Below, piece after piece: positions 7,817 to 16,877 of a DNA stretch of 64,000 nt (its first letter is position 1; each line of letters begins with the position of its first letter). Location: NCBI GenBank assembly GCA_002713145.1, contig PAVS01000024.1:1-64000 (forward strand), given 5' to 3'. This DNA is from Halobacteriovoraceae bacterium. GTDB lineage: Bacteria > Bdellovibrionota > Bacteriovoracia > Bacteriovoracales > Bacteriovoracaceae. The position numbers and the translations under genes were made by a program. Below the pieces are notes generated by a model, which was not told the origin of the DNA, made no database searches, and saw only the letters and a program-made list of their open reading frames with translations.

Positions 7817-9871
7817 ATGTCCCATTCACATGAATACAACTACTTAAGAGAAGAAAGCTCTGCGTATTTAAAACAACATAACCAAAATCCAGTAAAATGG
7901 TACACATACGGCCCGGAAGCTTTGCAGAAAGCCCAAGATGAAGATAAGCCCCTTTTTGTTTCTGTAGGGTACAGTTCCTGTCATTGGTGTCATGTTATGG
8001 CCGAAGAGTCCTTTGAAGACACTCAAATAGCAAATTATTTAAATGATAACTTTATCAATATCAAAGTGGACAGAGAGGAACTGCCGGATTTGGATAATTA
8101 CCTTCAGCTCGCTTGCCAGGTGGTCAATGGAAGAGGGGGATGGCCATTAAACGCGTTTCTTACACCTGAGTTCAAACCTTATTTTATAGGAACATACTTT
8201 CCAAAAAATGCACAAGAAGGAATTCCTAGTTTCAAAGATGTTATCCAGAACATGTCTCAAGCCTACCAACAAGAAAGGGAGACGGTCTTAAAGAACTCAG
8301 AACAAATCTCAGAGACTTTAAAGCAAAAGCCAACTTTTGAAAACAAAGTTGAATTTGAGGGACATTATCCTGGAGCGGCATCAGTATTAAATGCACTTAA
8401 AAATTATCAAGATGAAGAATATGGTGGCTATGGACAAGAACCCAAATTCCCTCACTTCAGTTTTTATGAGTGGGCCATTGAACATATCCTTGAGGGAATG
8501 GTACCAGAAGAACTTGGTAAACATATTGTGATGTCTGTTGAGAAGATGCTCATGGGTGGGATCTATGATCAAGCAAGAGGTGGAATTCACCGTTATAGTG
8601 TAGATAAGAAATGGCTTGTTCCCCATTTTGAAAAAATGCTCTATGACCAAGCGGGTTTATTAAAAATGTTGAGTAAGACATCATTGCTCTACCCTTCACC
8701 ACTTATCTTTGACTCTATAATGCAAACTCTTGATTTTCTAAATAAAGAAATGCTGGCCGAAAAAGGTTATTTTTTCTCCGCTCAGGATGCAGAGTCAGAA
8801 GGTGTGGAGGGACTTTATTTTACGTTCACCAAAGATGAATTTTTAGATGCACTTAAAAACGAAGATGAAACTCTTTTAGAGCAACAAGATAAAATATTAA
8901 GTTGGTTTAATATAAGTGATCAGGGTAATTTTGAGAGAGGTCTCAATGTCATCTCTCTTAATTCAAGTCTCAAAAACGAAATGTATGCCCCGGAGAACTG
9001 GGAAATCGTTCGAAAAACTAAAAAAGCTATTCTAAGTGCGAGAAAAGATCGTATTCCACCGGCAACCGATACAAAAGGTATTGCCAGTTGGAATTTTCAA
9101 CTTATGTCCGCTCTGATTGATGTCATCCAATACACCAAGATAGATGCCATACGCAATCAAGCGAACTCAATGCTAGTTGCCATTCATCAGTCCGTAGTTG
9201 AAACTTTTCTCTACCAAGACGATGAAAAAAGAACACGTATCCACACCAGCACAACCCGTGGAGAACATGTTCCCTTATTTGAAGATTATGTGATGTTTTG
9301 TGAGTTTTCTTTTCGATGTTTTGAACTCACGGGAGATATGAACTTTTTGGCCAATGCAGAACAAACTGTTCACTATATCATGAAAGACTTTTTTAAAGAT
9401 GATTTCTTCTATACTCGTTCGCTTTCTTTTAATGACTCTGAATATTATCCCAATATTCACACTCCTATATTTGATCAATCTTATAAATCAGCCCTAGCCA
9501 CCTTCGTCATTCTGTTGCGAAAATGGAAACTCAGTTTTACTGATTTTAATGAGTACCTTAAAAAACTTGAGCCGACCTTAGAAACTCTTACCCATCTAAG
9601 CCTCCAAAATCCGCTGGCCTTTGGAGAAACACTTAGGGCCCTCGTCTATCCACCTGAAGCTTATCGTTTAATAGAAGTTCCTCGAAAATGGTATGAAGAA
9701 AATAAAATTCAACAATTTTTTATCAATTTTAGTGTTCGTTTTGCCTTAAAAGCTCATGCAGAAGATAATGAAAATTGGCAAATTTGCAATCACAAAGAAT
9801 GTGAGCTGCGTGGAGTTGGTTTTGAAGAGTTTAAGAATGTCTTCACTCCCAAAGAAAATTCAGCAGAATGA
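7817..9871 (+). CDS. SPATA20/YyaL-type thioredoxin-domain protein (DUF255)
   Basis: The 684-residue cytoplasmic protein has the family layout: an N-terminal thioredoxin-like domain (about 1-170) with NPVKWYTYGPEAL and the SSCHWCHVMAEESF motif (about 54-67, active-site CHWC), followed by a long alpha/alpha barrel like six-hairpin glycosidases (about 190-640, with GGIYDQARGGIHRYSVD and PHFEKMLYDQAGL). Length matches the family. Its substrate is not known. AAAGGA 9 bases upstream supports the ATG. It overlaps the CaiB-like gene by 4 bases. Confidence 0.92.
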   Translation: MSHSHEYNYLREESSAYLKQHNQNPVKWYTYGPEALQKAQDEDKPLFVSVGYSSCHWCHVMAEESFEDTQIANYLNDNFINIKVDREELPDLDNYLQLACQVVNGRGGWPLNAFLTPEFKPYFIGTYFPKNAQEGIPSFKDVIQNMSQAYQQERETVLKNSEQISETLKQKPTFENKVEFEGHYPGAASVLNALKNYQDEEYGGYGQEPKFPHFSFYEWAIEHILEGMVPEELGKHIVMSVEKMLMGGIYDQARGGIHRYSVDKKWLVPHFEKMLYDQAGLLKMLSKTSLLYPSPLIFDSIMQTLDFLNKEMLAEKGYFFSAQDAESEGVEGLYFTFTKDEFLDALKNEDETLLEQQDKILSWFNISDQGNFERGLNVISLNSSLKNEMYAPENWEIVRKTKKAILSARKDRIPPATDTKGIASWNFQLMSALIDVIQYTKIDAIRNQANSMLVAIHQSVVETFLYQDDEKRTRIHTSTTRGEHVPLFEDYVMFCEFSFRCFELTGDMNFLANAEQTVHYIMKDFFKDDFFYTRSLSFNDSEYYPNIHTPIFDQSYKSALATFVILLRKWKLSFTDFNEYLKKLEPTLETLTHLSLQNPLAFGETLRALVYPPEAYRLIEVPRKWYEENKIQQFFINFSVRFALKAHAEDNENWQICNHKECELRGVGFEEFKNVFTPKENSAE

Positions 9872-10734
9872 ATTTATTAAATGGTATTGAGATCCTAGAT
9901 TTTACTTCAAGGCTTCCAGGACCTCTGGCAGGATATATTCTAAGTGACCTTGGGGCAAATGTTACTAAAATTGAATCACGTTTAAAGCCTGACCCATTTA
10001 GCGAAAGCCATTTGCAGTTTGTCTCCCCTGCCTTTAATGATTGGTATCAACAGCTCAATCAAAACAAGTCACTCATTCAATGTGAATTTGATGATCCTCA
10101 GCTCCATGAGCGAGTTAACAAAGCCGATCTCATTGTCATCCCCAAAAATAAATTTTTTCTTGATTGGATAAAATATCTCAAGCCTAAAGTCGTGCTTCAG
10201 ATTGCAGCTGGAGAAAAAGAATTCTCATCTTTACATGATTTAAATGCGCTTGCTTTAACCTCTACTTTTAATCTACATTTACAGGAAAATCAGAGCCCTC
10301 CTTACTTACCCATTGCAGGCTTAAGTTTTGGCAGTCATATCGCGACGACGGCCCTCGCCTGCTTATTAAAGTTTCAGCAAACGAAACTCCCCCTTACTCA
10401 GACTGTGACATTAAAAGAAACTGTGGAATTGATCTTTGAAGCTTTCAAAAGTGAGAGCTTTGAACACTCCCCCAAACAATTACATAACGGTGCATTACCT
10501 TGCTATAATATTTATCAATCGAAAGATCATAAATTTTTATGTTTAGCAGCAGTTGAAGAAAAATATTGGAAACTCTTTTGCGAAATATTTAATTTAGACT
10601 TAACTATGGAAGATAGATTTAACAAATCTGAAGAAATCTTTGAAAAAATTAGAAAAAAATTTGCAAGCATCACTGCAAATGAGATAAGCAATATAATAGA
10701 AGATAAACAAGTTTGCTTAACATTCGTCAAATAA
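9868..10734 (+). CDS. CaiB/BaiF-type (family III) CoA-transferase-like protein, probably inactive
   Basis: The 288-residue protein begins with the family signature GIEILDFTSRLPGPLAGYI followed by LSDLGANVTKIE, as in alpha-methylacyl-CoA racemase and CoA transferases. It is short (members are usually 360-420 residues). The segment that normally carries the catalytic Asp (consensus P-x-A-D-x-x-G) reads PIAGLSFGSHIATTALACLL, with Gly at the Asp position. A C-terminal domain (about 205-288) with CYNIYQSKDHKFLCLAAVEEK is present. Coupled by ATGA overlap to the DUF255 gene. It could be a non-catalytic or diverged member. Confidence 0.75.
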   Translation: MNLLNGIEILDFTSRLPGPLAGYILSDLGANVTKIESRLKPDPFSESHLQFVSPAFNDWYQQLNQNKSLIQCEFDDPQLHERVNKADLIVIPKNKFFLDWIKYLKPKVVLQIAAGEKEFSSLHDLNALALTSTFNLHLQENQSPPYLPIAGLSFGSHIATTALACLLKFQQTKLPLTQTVTLKETVELIFEAFKSESFEHSPKQLHNGALPCYNIYQSKDHKFLCLAAVEEKYWKLFCEIFNLDLTMEDRFNKSEEIFEKIRKKFASITANEISNIIEDKQVCLTFVK

Positions 10735-10755
10735 AAACAAAACAAAGGATACTGA

Positions 10756-11229
10756 ATGACAACACAAGTTATGGGATTTCATTACACACTTAAAGATGGT
10801 CAAGGAAATGTAATTGATTCTTCTTCAGGAGGAGACCCCCTTTTATTTTTACTAGGTTCGGGACATATTATTCCAGGGCTAGAAAACCAAATCAGCTCTA
10901 TGGCCGTTGGAGATAAAAAGAATGTAGAAGTCAAGGCCAATGAAGCTTATGGCGAAGTTGTTGATGACCTTAAAATCACAGTTCAAAAAAGCCAATTTCC
11001 AGAGGGAACTGAAGTAAAAGTTGGAGACCAATTTCAAGTCAATGAAGAGCCACACGCACCCATTTTCACAGTTGTGAATATTGAAGGTGAAGATGTCCAT
11101 ATTGATGGGAACCATCCCCTTGCAGGAAAAGATTTATTTTTTGATGTAGAAATTACTGAAAAAAGAGATGCAACGAAAGAAGAACTCGATCATGGTCATG
11201 CCCACGGTAAAGGTGGACACCAGCATTAA
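10756..11229 (+). CDS. slyD: SlyD-type FKBP peptidyl-prolyl isomerase
   Basis: The 157-residue protein is an FKBP-type prolyl isomerase and chaperone of the SlyD class. The FKBP part (GMxFHYTLKDGQGNVIDSS-like start, GSGHIIPGLENQISSM, ANEAYGEV) is interrupted by the insert-in-flap domain (about 70-125, with GNHPLAGKDLFFDVEI). A His-rich tail HGHAHGKGGHQH is the metal-binding end typical of SlyD, which delivers nickel to hydrogenase in E. coli. AAGGA lies 7 bases before the ATG. The stop codon shares the bases TTAA with the stop of the convergent epimerase gene. Confidence 0.92.
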   Translation: MTTQVMGFHYTLKDGQGNVIDSSSGGDPLLFLLGSGHIIPGLENQISSMAVGDKKNVEVKANEAYGEVVDDLKITVQKSQFPEGTEVKVGDQFQVNEEPHAPIFTVVNIEGEDVHIDGNHPLAGKDLFFDVEITEKRDATKEELDHGHAHGKGGHQH

Positions 11230-12152
11230 TCAGCAAAACTCAAACATCCGTCTTTAACTTTTAAAAGATGTTTATAAGGATCGTTACTCACCAGTAGCGA
11301 TCCATCTAAATCCACATAGTCACATAGCGAAGCAAGATGAAGAGCTTCACTTATACCTAAAGAGCTTTCAATCATACAGCCCACCATCGTTTTAAGACCA
11401 AATGCCTTAGCCTTTTCGAGCTGTTTTTTACAATTTTCTAAACCTCTGCCTTTCATATTTTTGACATTGATTCCATGGAACATTTCTTGAAATTTAGGTC
11501 CATGAAAATCTAACAAGAGTGATTCATCAGCAATGATTTCAAATTTAGATTTAGGTTTAAGGAGTTTATACGTCTCCACCATATCAGTTGCAAACGGCTG
11601 TTCAATGAATTGAATATTAAAACCTTGAATTTCTTTTTCAAAAGCAAGGTAGTCATCTAATGATTTAAAACCTTCATTCGCATCGACTCTTATAGGTTTA
11701 TCAGTGTGCTTAACAACTTCTTTCAGTAGGTCGAGACTTTTAGAGTCTGCGACTTTAAGTTTATATACTTGGTATTCAGCATTTTCTTTAAGGTAATTTT
11801 CGACTTCATCCAACTCCATAATAGGAATAGAAAATGAAGTGGGAACATTCTCTACCTTAGGGAGTTGAAGAGCTTTTTCTAAATCCCCTTTGTGATCCCT
11901 TTTCAAAAGAACATTATTCACTGCGGTTTGAAAGCTGGAACACCAGTGAAATTGCATTTTTGTGACTTTGTTTAACTCTTTAAAATGCTTTTCTATTAAT
12001 TCAGGAGTTTCTTGATAGCGTACATTAGGTGCAATCTCAGATTCATACTCACCAAGTTTAAGTATATAATTTGTCTTAGATTGACTGGCATTGCGAGATA
12101 TTTTCCACGTGACTTTGAGATCAAGTTGAATTTTCTCTAATTCGAATTCCAT
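11226..12152 (-). CDS. Dipeptide epimerase (enolase superfamily, muconate-lactonizing subgroup)
   Basis: The 308-residue protein has the enolase-superfamily capping domain and TIM barrel. Catalytic features are visible: the YKLKV base pair of lysines (about 132-136), metal ligands in DANEGF (about 157), IEQPF (about 183) and ADES (about 209), and the second lysine in GINVKNMKGRG (about 228). GCMIESSLGISEAL and DLDGSLLVSNDPY near the C-terminus are typical of L-Ala-D/L-Glu epimerases, which help recycle murein peptides. Precise dipeptide preference cannot be read. It lies 1 base after the NlpC/P60-like gene, suggesting a peptidoglycan peptide pathway. Confidence 0.85.
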   Translation of the reverse strand: MEFELEKIQLDLKVTWKISRNASQSKTNYILKLGEYESEIAPNVRYQETPELIEKHFKELNKVTKMQFHWCSSFQTAVNNVLLKRDHKGDLEKALQLPKVENVPTSFSIPIMELDEVENYLKENAEYQVYKLKVADSKSLDLLKEVVKHTDKPIRVDANEGFKSLDDYLAFEKEIQGFNIQFIEQPFATDMVETYKLLKPKSKFEIIADESLLLDFHGPKFQEMFHGINVKNMKGRGLENCKKQLEKAKAFGLKTMVGCMIESSLGISEALHLASLCDYVDLDGSLLVSNDPYKHLLKVKDGCLSFAD

Positions 12153-12153
12153 T

Positions 12154-12768
12154 TTATAACTCTCCTACATCAAAAAAATCGTAGCTCAAAGCAAAGTCTT
12201 CGGGGGAAATCCCTAACTCTCCCCGGGGTGTGTTCCCGTTAAAATAACGGTCCCATAATTCAGGGTTCACATCGAAGGTCATAGGCTTAGGAGCGAGATC
12301 AGTAAAAGCAACTAAGCCCTTGAGCATTTTATATAATAGTTCACTACAATATATTGCTTCTCTCTTATTAATAAAATTATTCCAGCGAAATTTTCTATCA
12401 TAAGGATTACCGTGAAATTGGTAATACCTCTGAACTAAGTCAACGGTAAATTGAGCGGGGCTACTTGGAAGTGATCTCAATCTTCGCACCAAAATTTTTT
12501 TATCTGATTGAGTTCTCGATTGAAAGTTAGCGAGTTCTACTAAACGCACCTGACTTAAGGCTTCAGCGACCCAGAGTTTATTATCCATCTCAATAACAAT
12601 ACCAATATGAGAAAATTTTGAGTTTTCTTGTTCTTCTATCAAAGTACAGCCCCAACATTTAAGAGGTTGCAATAAAATATCTCCCGATTTGAGCTCAAAT
12701 GATTGAGCATACAAATTGAAGCCAAGACTCAACAGCAACATAATTAAAAATTTTATTTTCATGGCCAT
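12154..12768 (-). CDS. YiiX/YebB-like permuted NlpC/P60 protein
   Basis: A signal peptide (MAMKIKFLIMLLLSLGFNLYA) is followed by a permuted papain-like domain: LKSGDILLQPLKCWGC, the catalytic His in FSHIGIVIEM (about residue 53) and the catalytic Cys in IYCSELLYKML (about 137), as in YiiX/YebB. Such enzymes are periplasmic amidases or acyltransferases. It is followed by the dipeptide epimerase gene after a single base, consistent with cleavage of peptidoglycan stem peptides. No clear ribosome binding site is seen before either candidate start (12768 or 12762). Confidence 0.8.
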   Translation of the reverse strand: MAMKIKFLIMLLLSLGFNLYAQSFELKSGDILLQPLKCWGCTLIEEQENSKFSHIGIVIEMDNKLWVAEALSQVRLVELANFQSRTQSDKKILVRRLRSLPSSPAQFTVDLVQRYYQFHGNPYDRKFRWNNFINKREAIYCSELLYKMLKGLVAFTDLAPKPMTFDVNPELWDRYFNGNTPRGELGISPEDFALSYDFFDVGEL

Positions 12769-12954
12769 AGTAAAGCATGATGGCCCTCTTTAGACAATTC
12801 TGCCTTAAATTAAGGGCGGCCAAAGGTTCATTTCCCAGTGCCCCTTAACAGTAATTTCAGTAACTTAGGCTGTATTATGAGTCAAAATCAAAAATGGGCT
12901 TATTCATACGTTATAATTAAATAAATACGGATACTTATCCGATTAGAGGTTTAT

Positions 12955-14874
12955 ATGCGGCAGTTAATTTTAATCTTACTTTTTTCATTGAGCGCATTGG
13001 CACAAAACGGAGATCAATGTGCTGATGGCTTGGTTTTTAGTGCTCAGCTTAATCGCTGTATTATGAACCAAGACACAGTTGAACAAAAATCAGATGCTCG
13101 TAACTGTGAGGGTCTTGCTGGGGATGCTTATAAAAAATGTTTTGAAGAAAATGTCGCGGAACAAGTGGGTGAACTTGAGAGCGAAGGAAAAATAGAAAAA
13201 GAAACCAAGCCTAAATCTAAACTATTTTTGCCAGCAATCGTAACCTTAGGGACTGCATATCTAGTTGTACTAAAAAAAGATAAAATAAGTGGTTGTGGAA
13301 GTATATCAGGATATTTGATGTTGGGTGGAGGAGTCGCAACACTCCTTGGAGAATTTCTTGCTAAGAAAAAATATAAGTCTAAGTTAAAAAAGCTAGAAAA
13401 AAAATATAAAGAACGTCTCGCTGATGATTCTCTAAAAGAAGGAGATAATATCGAGAGACTTAATCAAAATCAGATTATCGCTTTTGATTATCAAATTGAT
13501 CAAGAGCGTGCTCGTGCATCAGCACATAAAGCGAGGAAAACTACTTATACTTTAGCTTTTGGTTTATATACAGCTGCTACCGTGGCAGCAATTGTAGAAC
13601 AATTCACCATAGCGGGTAAAAATAAAACATGTAATTTAAGTGGAAAAGACAAAGATGCAGAAGTTACTCAGACAGATTCATCAGCAGAAGCCTCTCCAGC
13701 AGACCCACAAGCGACAGCAGACGCTCAAACTCAAGATCCGCAGCCGGCCGAAGAAGGTGCATTACAAGATGGAGCTGCTTCTGAAGAAATTCAAACAGCT
13801 GCAAATGCCAGTAGAAATATAGTGGAAAGAGGTTTCAGAACCCCATTTGTTCGAGCAGCACTCTCAGGTGTCCTTGCTCTTTATAGTAAGAAGGTTGCCG
13901 ATAAAGCTGGCAAGCATGCTAAAGAAGCTGAAGAGCGTGCAGAGGCGATTGAAGAGTTAAAAGCAAACTACCTCGCCACTGGTGGAGCTGGGTTTGCATA
14001 TTGTAGTGAAGCGGATCGCAGAAGCCCTACCAATGCTAAATGTTATTGTTATACAGAAAGTGGCTCAAAAAATATGGCCCGTGAGAATAGTGCCACTTGC
14101 CAGCGTGTTTGGAATACTAATCAAAATGCAACTCCAGTTGAGTTGAGTAAAGGCTTGGCCACCACAGATGAACCAACGACTGGTTGTTTAAATAGTAATG
14201 GAAGTTTTAATAGCAATTGTGATTGTAAAGTTAAGAAATGTACCACTTTTAATGGTTCACTTAATTTAGGGCCTCTTGCTAGTGTGGATGGAACCAAAAG
14301 CATGATGGATAATGCTGAAGGGCTTTCAAGCGGAAGACTCTCCGCAGGTGATATCAATGAAGCAGGCATTGCTCGTATGGCCGCAAGTATGGCCAAGCAA
14401 AAAGATAAGTGGGCAAAAGATCCTAAAACTGCTGAGACGATGAAAAAAATCAAAGACCTTGAATTAGAGATGGGGAAAGGTTTTCGAAACGCTATCGCAA
14501 CAGCTGCAAAACCAGGTGGTGCTCTCGCCAGTCTTCCGCCCAACTCAAGTTTTGGAAGTGCACTTATTGAAGACCCCAAAAAAGAAAATGAGCTGGCCAA
14601 TATCTTAGGACTTCCAAGTAAGAATAGTAAAAAAGAAAAGTCTAATATCAATAGAGGAAGTATTAAAAAAGAAAATGGACTCGATTTTGATTTTGGTAGC
14701 TCTCCCGGCGGTGGAGTCGCCATGGAAGATGACACCAGAGATATAATGAACAAAGACTTCAAAGTTGACTCTATTCATGAAAGTGATCAAGGAAATATCT
14801 TTAAGATCATTCATAATAGATATCAGACAAGTGGTATTAAAAGGCTCTTCTCAGGAGAACTTGAAAAAAACTAG
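12955..14874 (+). CDS. Large secreted/envelope protein A, unknown family
   Basis: I do not recognise this 639-residue protein. It has a signal peptide (MRQLILILLFSLSALAQ), a Cys-containing stretch (20-62), a hydrophobic segment (91-106), a second (118-134) and a third (198-220). A charged coiled region follows, then an Ala/Gln/Pro/Glu-rich linker (235-280) and a Cys-rich part (340-430, with CYCYTESG and CDCKVKKC). The C-terminal part holds NELANILG and ends with NIFKIIHNRY (614-623). Residues 91-230 resemble residues 98-250 of the large protein at 19835, and the C-terminal motif recurs there and in the protein at 17291. The M15 peptidase gene follows after 5 bases. Confidence 0.8.
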   Translation: MRQLILILLFSLSALAQNGDQCADGLVFSAQLNRCIMNQDTVEQKSDARNCEGLAGDAYKKCFEENVAEQVGELESEGKIEKETKPKSKLFLPAIVTLGTAYLVVLKKDKISGCGSISGYLMLGGGVATLLGEFLAKKKYKSKLKKLEKKYKERLADDSLKEGDNIERLNQNQIIAFDYQIDQERARASAHKARKTTYTLAFGLYTAATVAAIVEQFTIAGKNKTCNLSGKDKDAEVTQTDSSAEASPADPQATADAQTQDPQPAEEGALQDGAASEEIQTAANASRNIVERGFRTPFVRAALSGVLALYSKKVADKAGKHAKEAEERAEAIEELKANYLATGGAGFAYCSEADRRSPTNAKCYCYTESGSKNMARENSATCQRVWNTNQNATPVELSKGLATTDEPTTGCLNSNGSFNSNCDCKVKKCTTFNGSLNLGPLASVDGTKSMMDNAEGLSSGRLSAGDINEAGIARMAASMAKQKDKWAKDPKTAETMKKIKDLELEMGKGFRNAIATAAKPGGALASLPPNSSFGSALIEDPKKENELANILGLPSKNSKKEKSNINRGSIKKENGLDFDFGSSPGGGVAMEDDTRDIMNKDFKVDSIHESDQGNIFKIIHNRYQTSGIKRLFSGELEKN

Positions 14875-14879
14875 GACTA

Positions 14880-15566
14880 ATGTTCATGGACGATTTTAAA
14901 TTACTCACAGGTAGAGAAAATCCTTTTCTTCAAAACCAAGATCATACTCTTATCCATCAAGATATCATCTCCTCATTTATTCAACTTCAAAAAGCGGCGA
15001 AATCTGATATTAACGCTGACCTTCAAATCATTAGTGGATATAGAGACTTCGATAGACAGCTGGCCATATTTAATGCCAAAGCCCTGGGTGAGAGAAAGAT
15101 TTTAAATGATCAAGAAGAGCTACTTGAACCTAAGTCTTTAACTCCGCTAGAGCTACTGGAAGCGATCTTGAGGTTTTCGGCGCTCCCCGGAGTGAGTAGG
15201 CATCACTGGGGAACTGACATTGATATTTATGATGCTTCCCAAATAAAAAAAGAAGATGTGCAACTTAAGGCCAGTGAATGTGAGAATAATGGTGCTTGCG
15301 CTGAGCTACATTTGTGGCTAGATGAACAGATCACACAGAAAAATGCATTTGGTTTTTACCGTCCCTACCAAGAAGATCTTGGAGGAGTCTCTCCAGAGAA
15401 ATGGCATATCAGCTACAAGCCACTGTCTGATCAATTTTTTGAGAGCTATACCCTGGATATATTTTTAAAAAATCTCAACATGGCCAATCTAGAATTAAAG
15501 ACAGAACTTCTCAAAAATCCTGAATATTTTTTTGAGCGCTACTTTCAGCGCATAAACCGTGAATAA
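14880..15566 (+). CDS. M15-family D-Ala-D-Ala carboxypeptidase-like protein
   Basis: The 228-residue protein has zinc-peptidase motifs of the VanY/DacB M15 family: IISGYRDFDRQLAIF (about 44-58), SRHHWGTDIDIYD (about 106-118, His and Asp zinc ligands) and EKWHISY (about 175-181, catalytic Glu and third ligand His). Length is normal for the domain alone. No signal peptide is evident, so either export is by another route, it is cytoplasmic, or the true start differs. AGGA lies 3-4 bases before the ATG. It is cotranscribed with protein A, which suggests A works at the peptidoglycan. Confidence 0.82.
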   Translation: MFMDDFKLLTGRENPFLQNQDHTLIHQDIISSFIQLQKAAKSDINADLQIISGYRDFDRQLAIFNAKALGERKILNDQEELLEPKSLTPLELLEAILRFSALPGVSRHHWGTDIDIYDASQIKKEDVQLKASECENNGACAELHLWLDEQITQKNAFGFYRPYQEDLGGVSPEKWHISYKPLSDQFFESYTLDIFLKNLNMANLELKTELLKNPEYFFERYFQRINRE

Positions 15567-15784
15567 TTTACAGGGTCAAAGCGCACCTAAGAGATGAACC
15601 TTACACAGTGTTTAATTTTCAACACAATTCGAAGAAGTTGATTTTGACTTGAGTCTATTAATTATAGTGAGTTAGGATGATGCCAAATTGCACCATTATA
15701 AACTTAACGCAGTAAGTATTTTTTTATTCAAAAACACTTTTCTCCTTGCTACAAAAGCTTCACAAACTTTCAAGGGGACAAACT

Positions 15785-16789
15785 ATGCAAACGAAGTTTT
15801 TAGTTTTTACATTACTTACCCTACTCGCGGTTGGTAATGCTTACTCTCAAGATCGCAGAGATCGGGGAAATAGAGGAAACAGAGGTGTGAGCCATGACAA
15901 TAACCGTGGTAACCGAGGGGCAATGCGAGCAGATCGAAATAGAGGATCTCGCGTAAGAGCTGATCGTGGTAGACGAGGAACAAGAGTAGACCGTGGACGA
16001 AGAGGCTCTAGAGTAACTCGTACAACTCCAAGACCAGGTAGAGTGAATAGAACAAGAGTCAACAGAAGAACCAGACCAGTGGTTGTGAACAGAAGAGTTA
16101 ACCCTAGAAGAGTGGTTAGACCAGGACCTGTCACTCCAAACAGAAGAATCAATAGACGTGTTAACCGTAGAGTCAACAGATCTCTTAATAGATACAGACC
16201 GAATAGATCTTATTACGGAACAAGAAGATATCACTCTCCAAGAGGATATGTTCATAGAGCTTATAGAGGATATAGACACACTCCTTATACAAGAAGTTAT
16301 GTTCATTCAAGACGCTATAATAGAACTCGTAACTACTATAGATATGTAAGAAGCTCTTATAGAAGTCATCTTTACTTAAACTGGATTCTGTTCCCATCAA
16401 CTAGAGTTAATGGTTACCACACTGTAAATAACTATCCTTACTATATCCACAATGGATACAGACATAGATATTCAACAATGGATACTTGTAACTACCAACT
16501 TGTAGACAAGTACAACCATAATGTTGTGAGAACATACTGGAACCAAATTTGTTCTACTGGTTACAACCAGTGTGCGTATGAAAGAGACAATATGAATCAA
16601 AGGGAATATGACAACAGATACTTCTGTGCTGAAACATTCCGTGACCAGAACTATAACTTCTCTACTCCTACGTATGATACAACTTACGAGTACGAAGATT
16701 ATGATGACTATGGTTACAATGATGACCGCAGAGGTGTTTGCTATGATTACGATAGAAACACTGGTGTTTGTTACGATAAAGATTTGTAA
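15785..16789 (+). CDS. Secreted arginine-rich protein with RGNRG repeats
   Basis: Starting at the ATG at 15785 (AGGGG 8 bases upstream; a longer frame from 15746 lacks a binding site), the 334-residue product has a signal peptide (MQTKFLVFTLLTLLAVGNAYS). Then comes about 180 residues that are mostly Arg with Asn, Gly, Val and Tyr (RDRGNRGNRG, RRINRRVNRRVNRS). After that lies a Tyr-rich region and a C-terminal part with about six Cys (CNYQLVDKYNHN, QICSTGYNQCAYE) and an acidic Tyr/Asp tail (EYEDYDDYGYNDD). The charge split is striking. No family is recognised; nucleic-acid or polyanion binding outside the cell is only a guess. A strong terminator follows. Confidence 0.82.
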   Translation: MQTKFLVFTLLTLLAVGNAYSQDRRDRGNRGNRGVSHDNNRGNRGAMRADRNRGSRVRADRGRRGTRVDRGRRGSRVTRTTPRPGRVNRTRVNRRTRPVVVNRRVNPRRVVRPGPVTPNRRINRRVNRRVNRSLNRYRPNRSYYGTRRYHSPRGYVHRAYRGYRHTPYTRSYVHSRRYNRTRNYYRYVRSSYRSHLYLNWILFPSTRVNGYHTVNNYPYYIHNGYRHRYSTMDTCNYQLVDKYNHNVVRTYWNQICSTGYNQCAYERDNMNQREYDNRYFCAETFRDQNYNFSTPTYDTTYEYEDYDDYGYNDDRRGVCYDYDRNTGVCYDKDL

Positions 16790-16850
16790 AATTAAAATAA
16801 GTGGGGCGCTTGTCGCCTCGCTTTAAATCTTCTCCCCAAGTGAAGATAAC

Positions 16851-16877
16851 GCCTCCCTTTTTGGGGGGCTTTTTTAT
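16851..16877 (+). terminator. Rho-independent terminator after arginine-rich gene
   Basis: GCCTCCC-TTTTT-GGGGGGC forms a 7-bp stem (one G-T pair) followed by TTTTTTA. A second small hairpin (ATCTTC...GAAGAT, 16827-16848) precedes it. Confidence 0.85.

Noticed and set aside
14121..14762. Minus-strand 213-codon frame inside protein A
   Set aside because: Composition is Ser/Leu/Pro shadow of A's codon use, and A has a signal peptide, coherent domains and a coupled downstream gene.
15821..16306. Minus-strand Ser-rich and Leu-rich frames opposite the Arg-rich gene
   Set aside because: Arg/Asn/Gly repeats in A/G-rich codons produce Ser/Leu-rich complements; no start signals are present.
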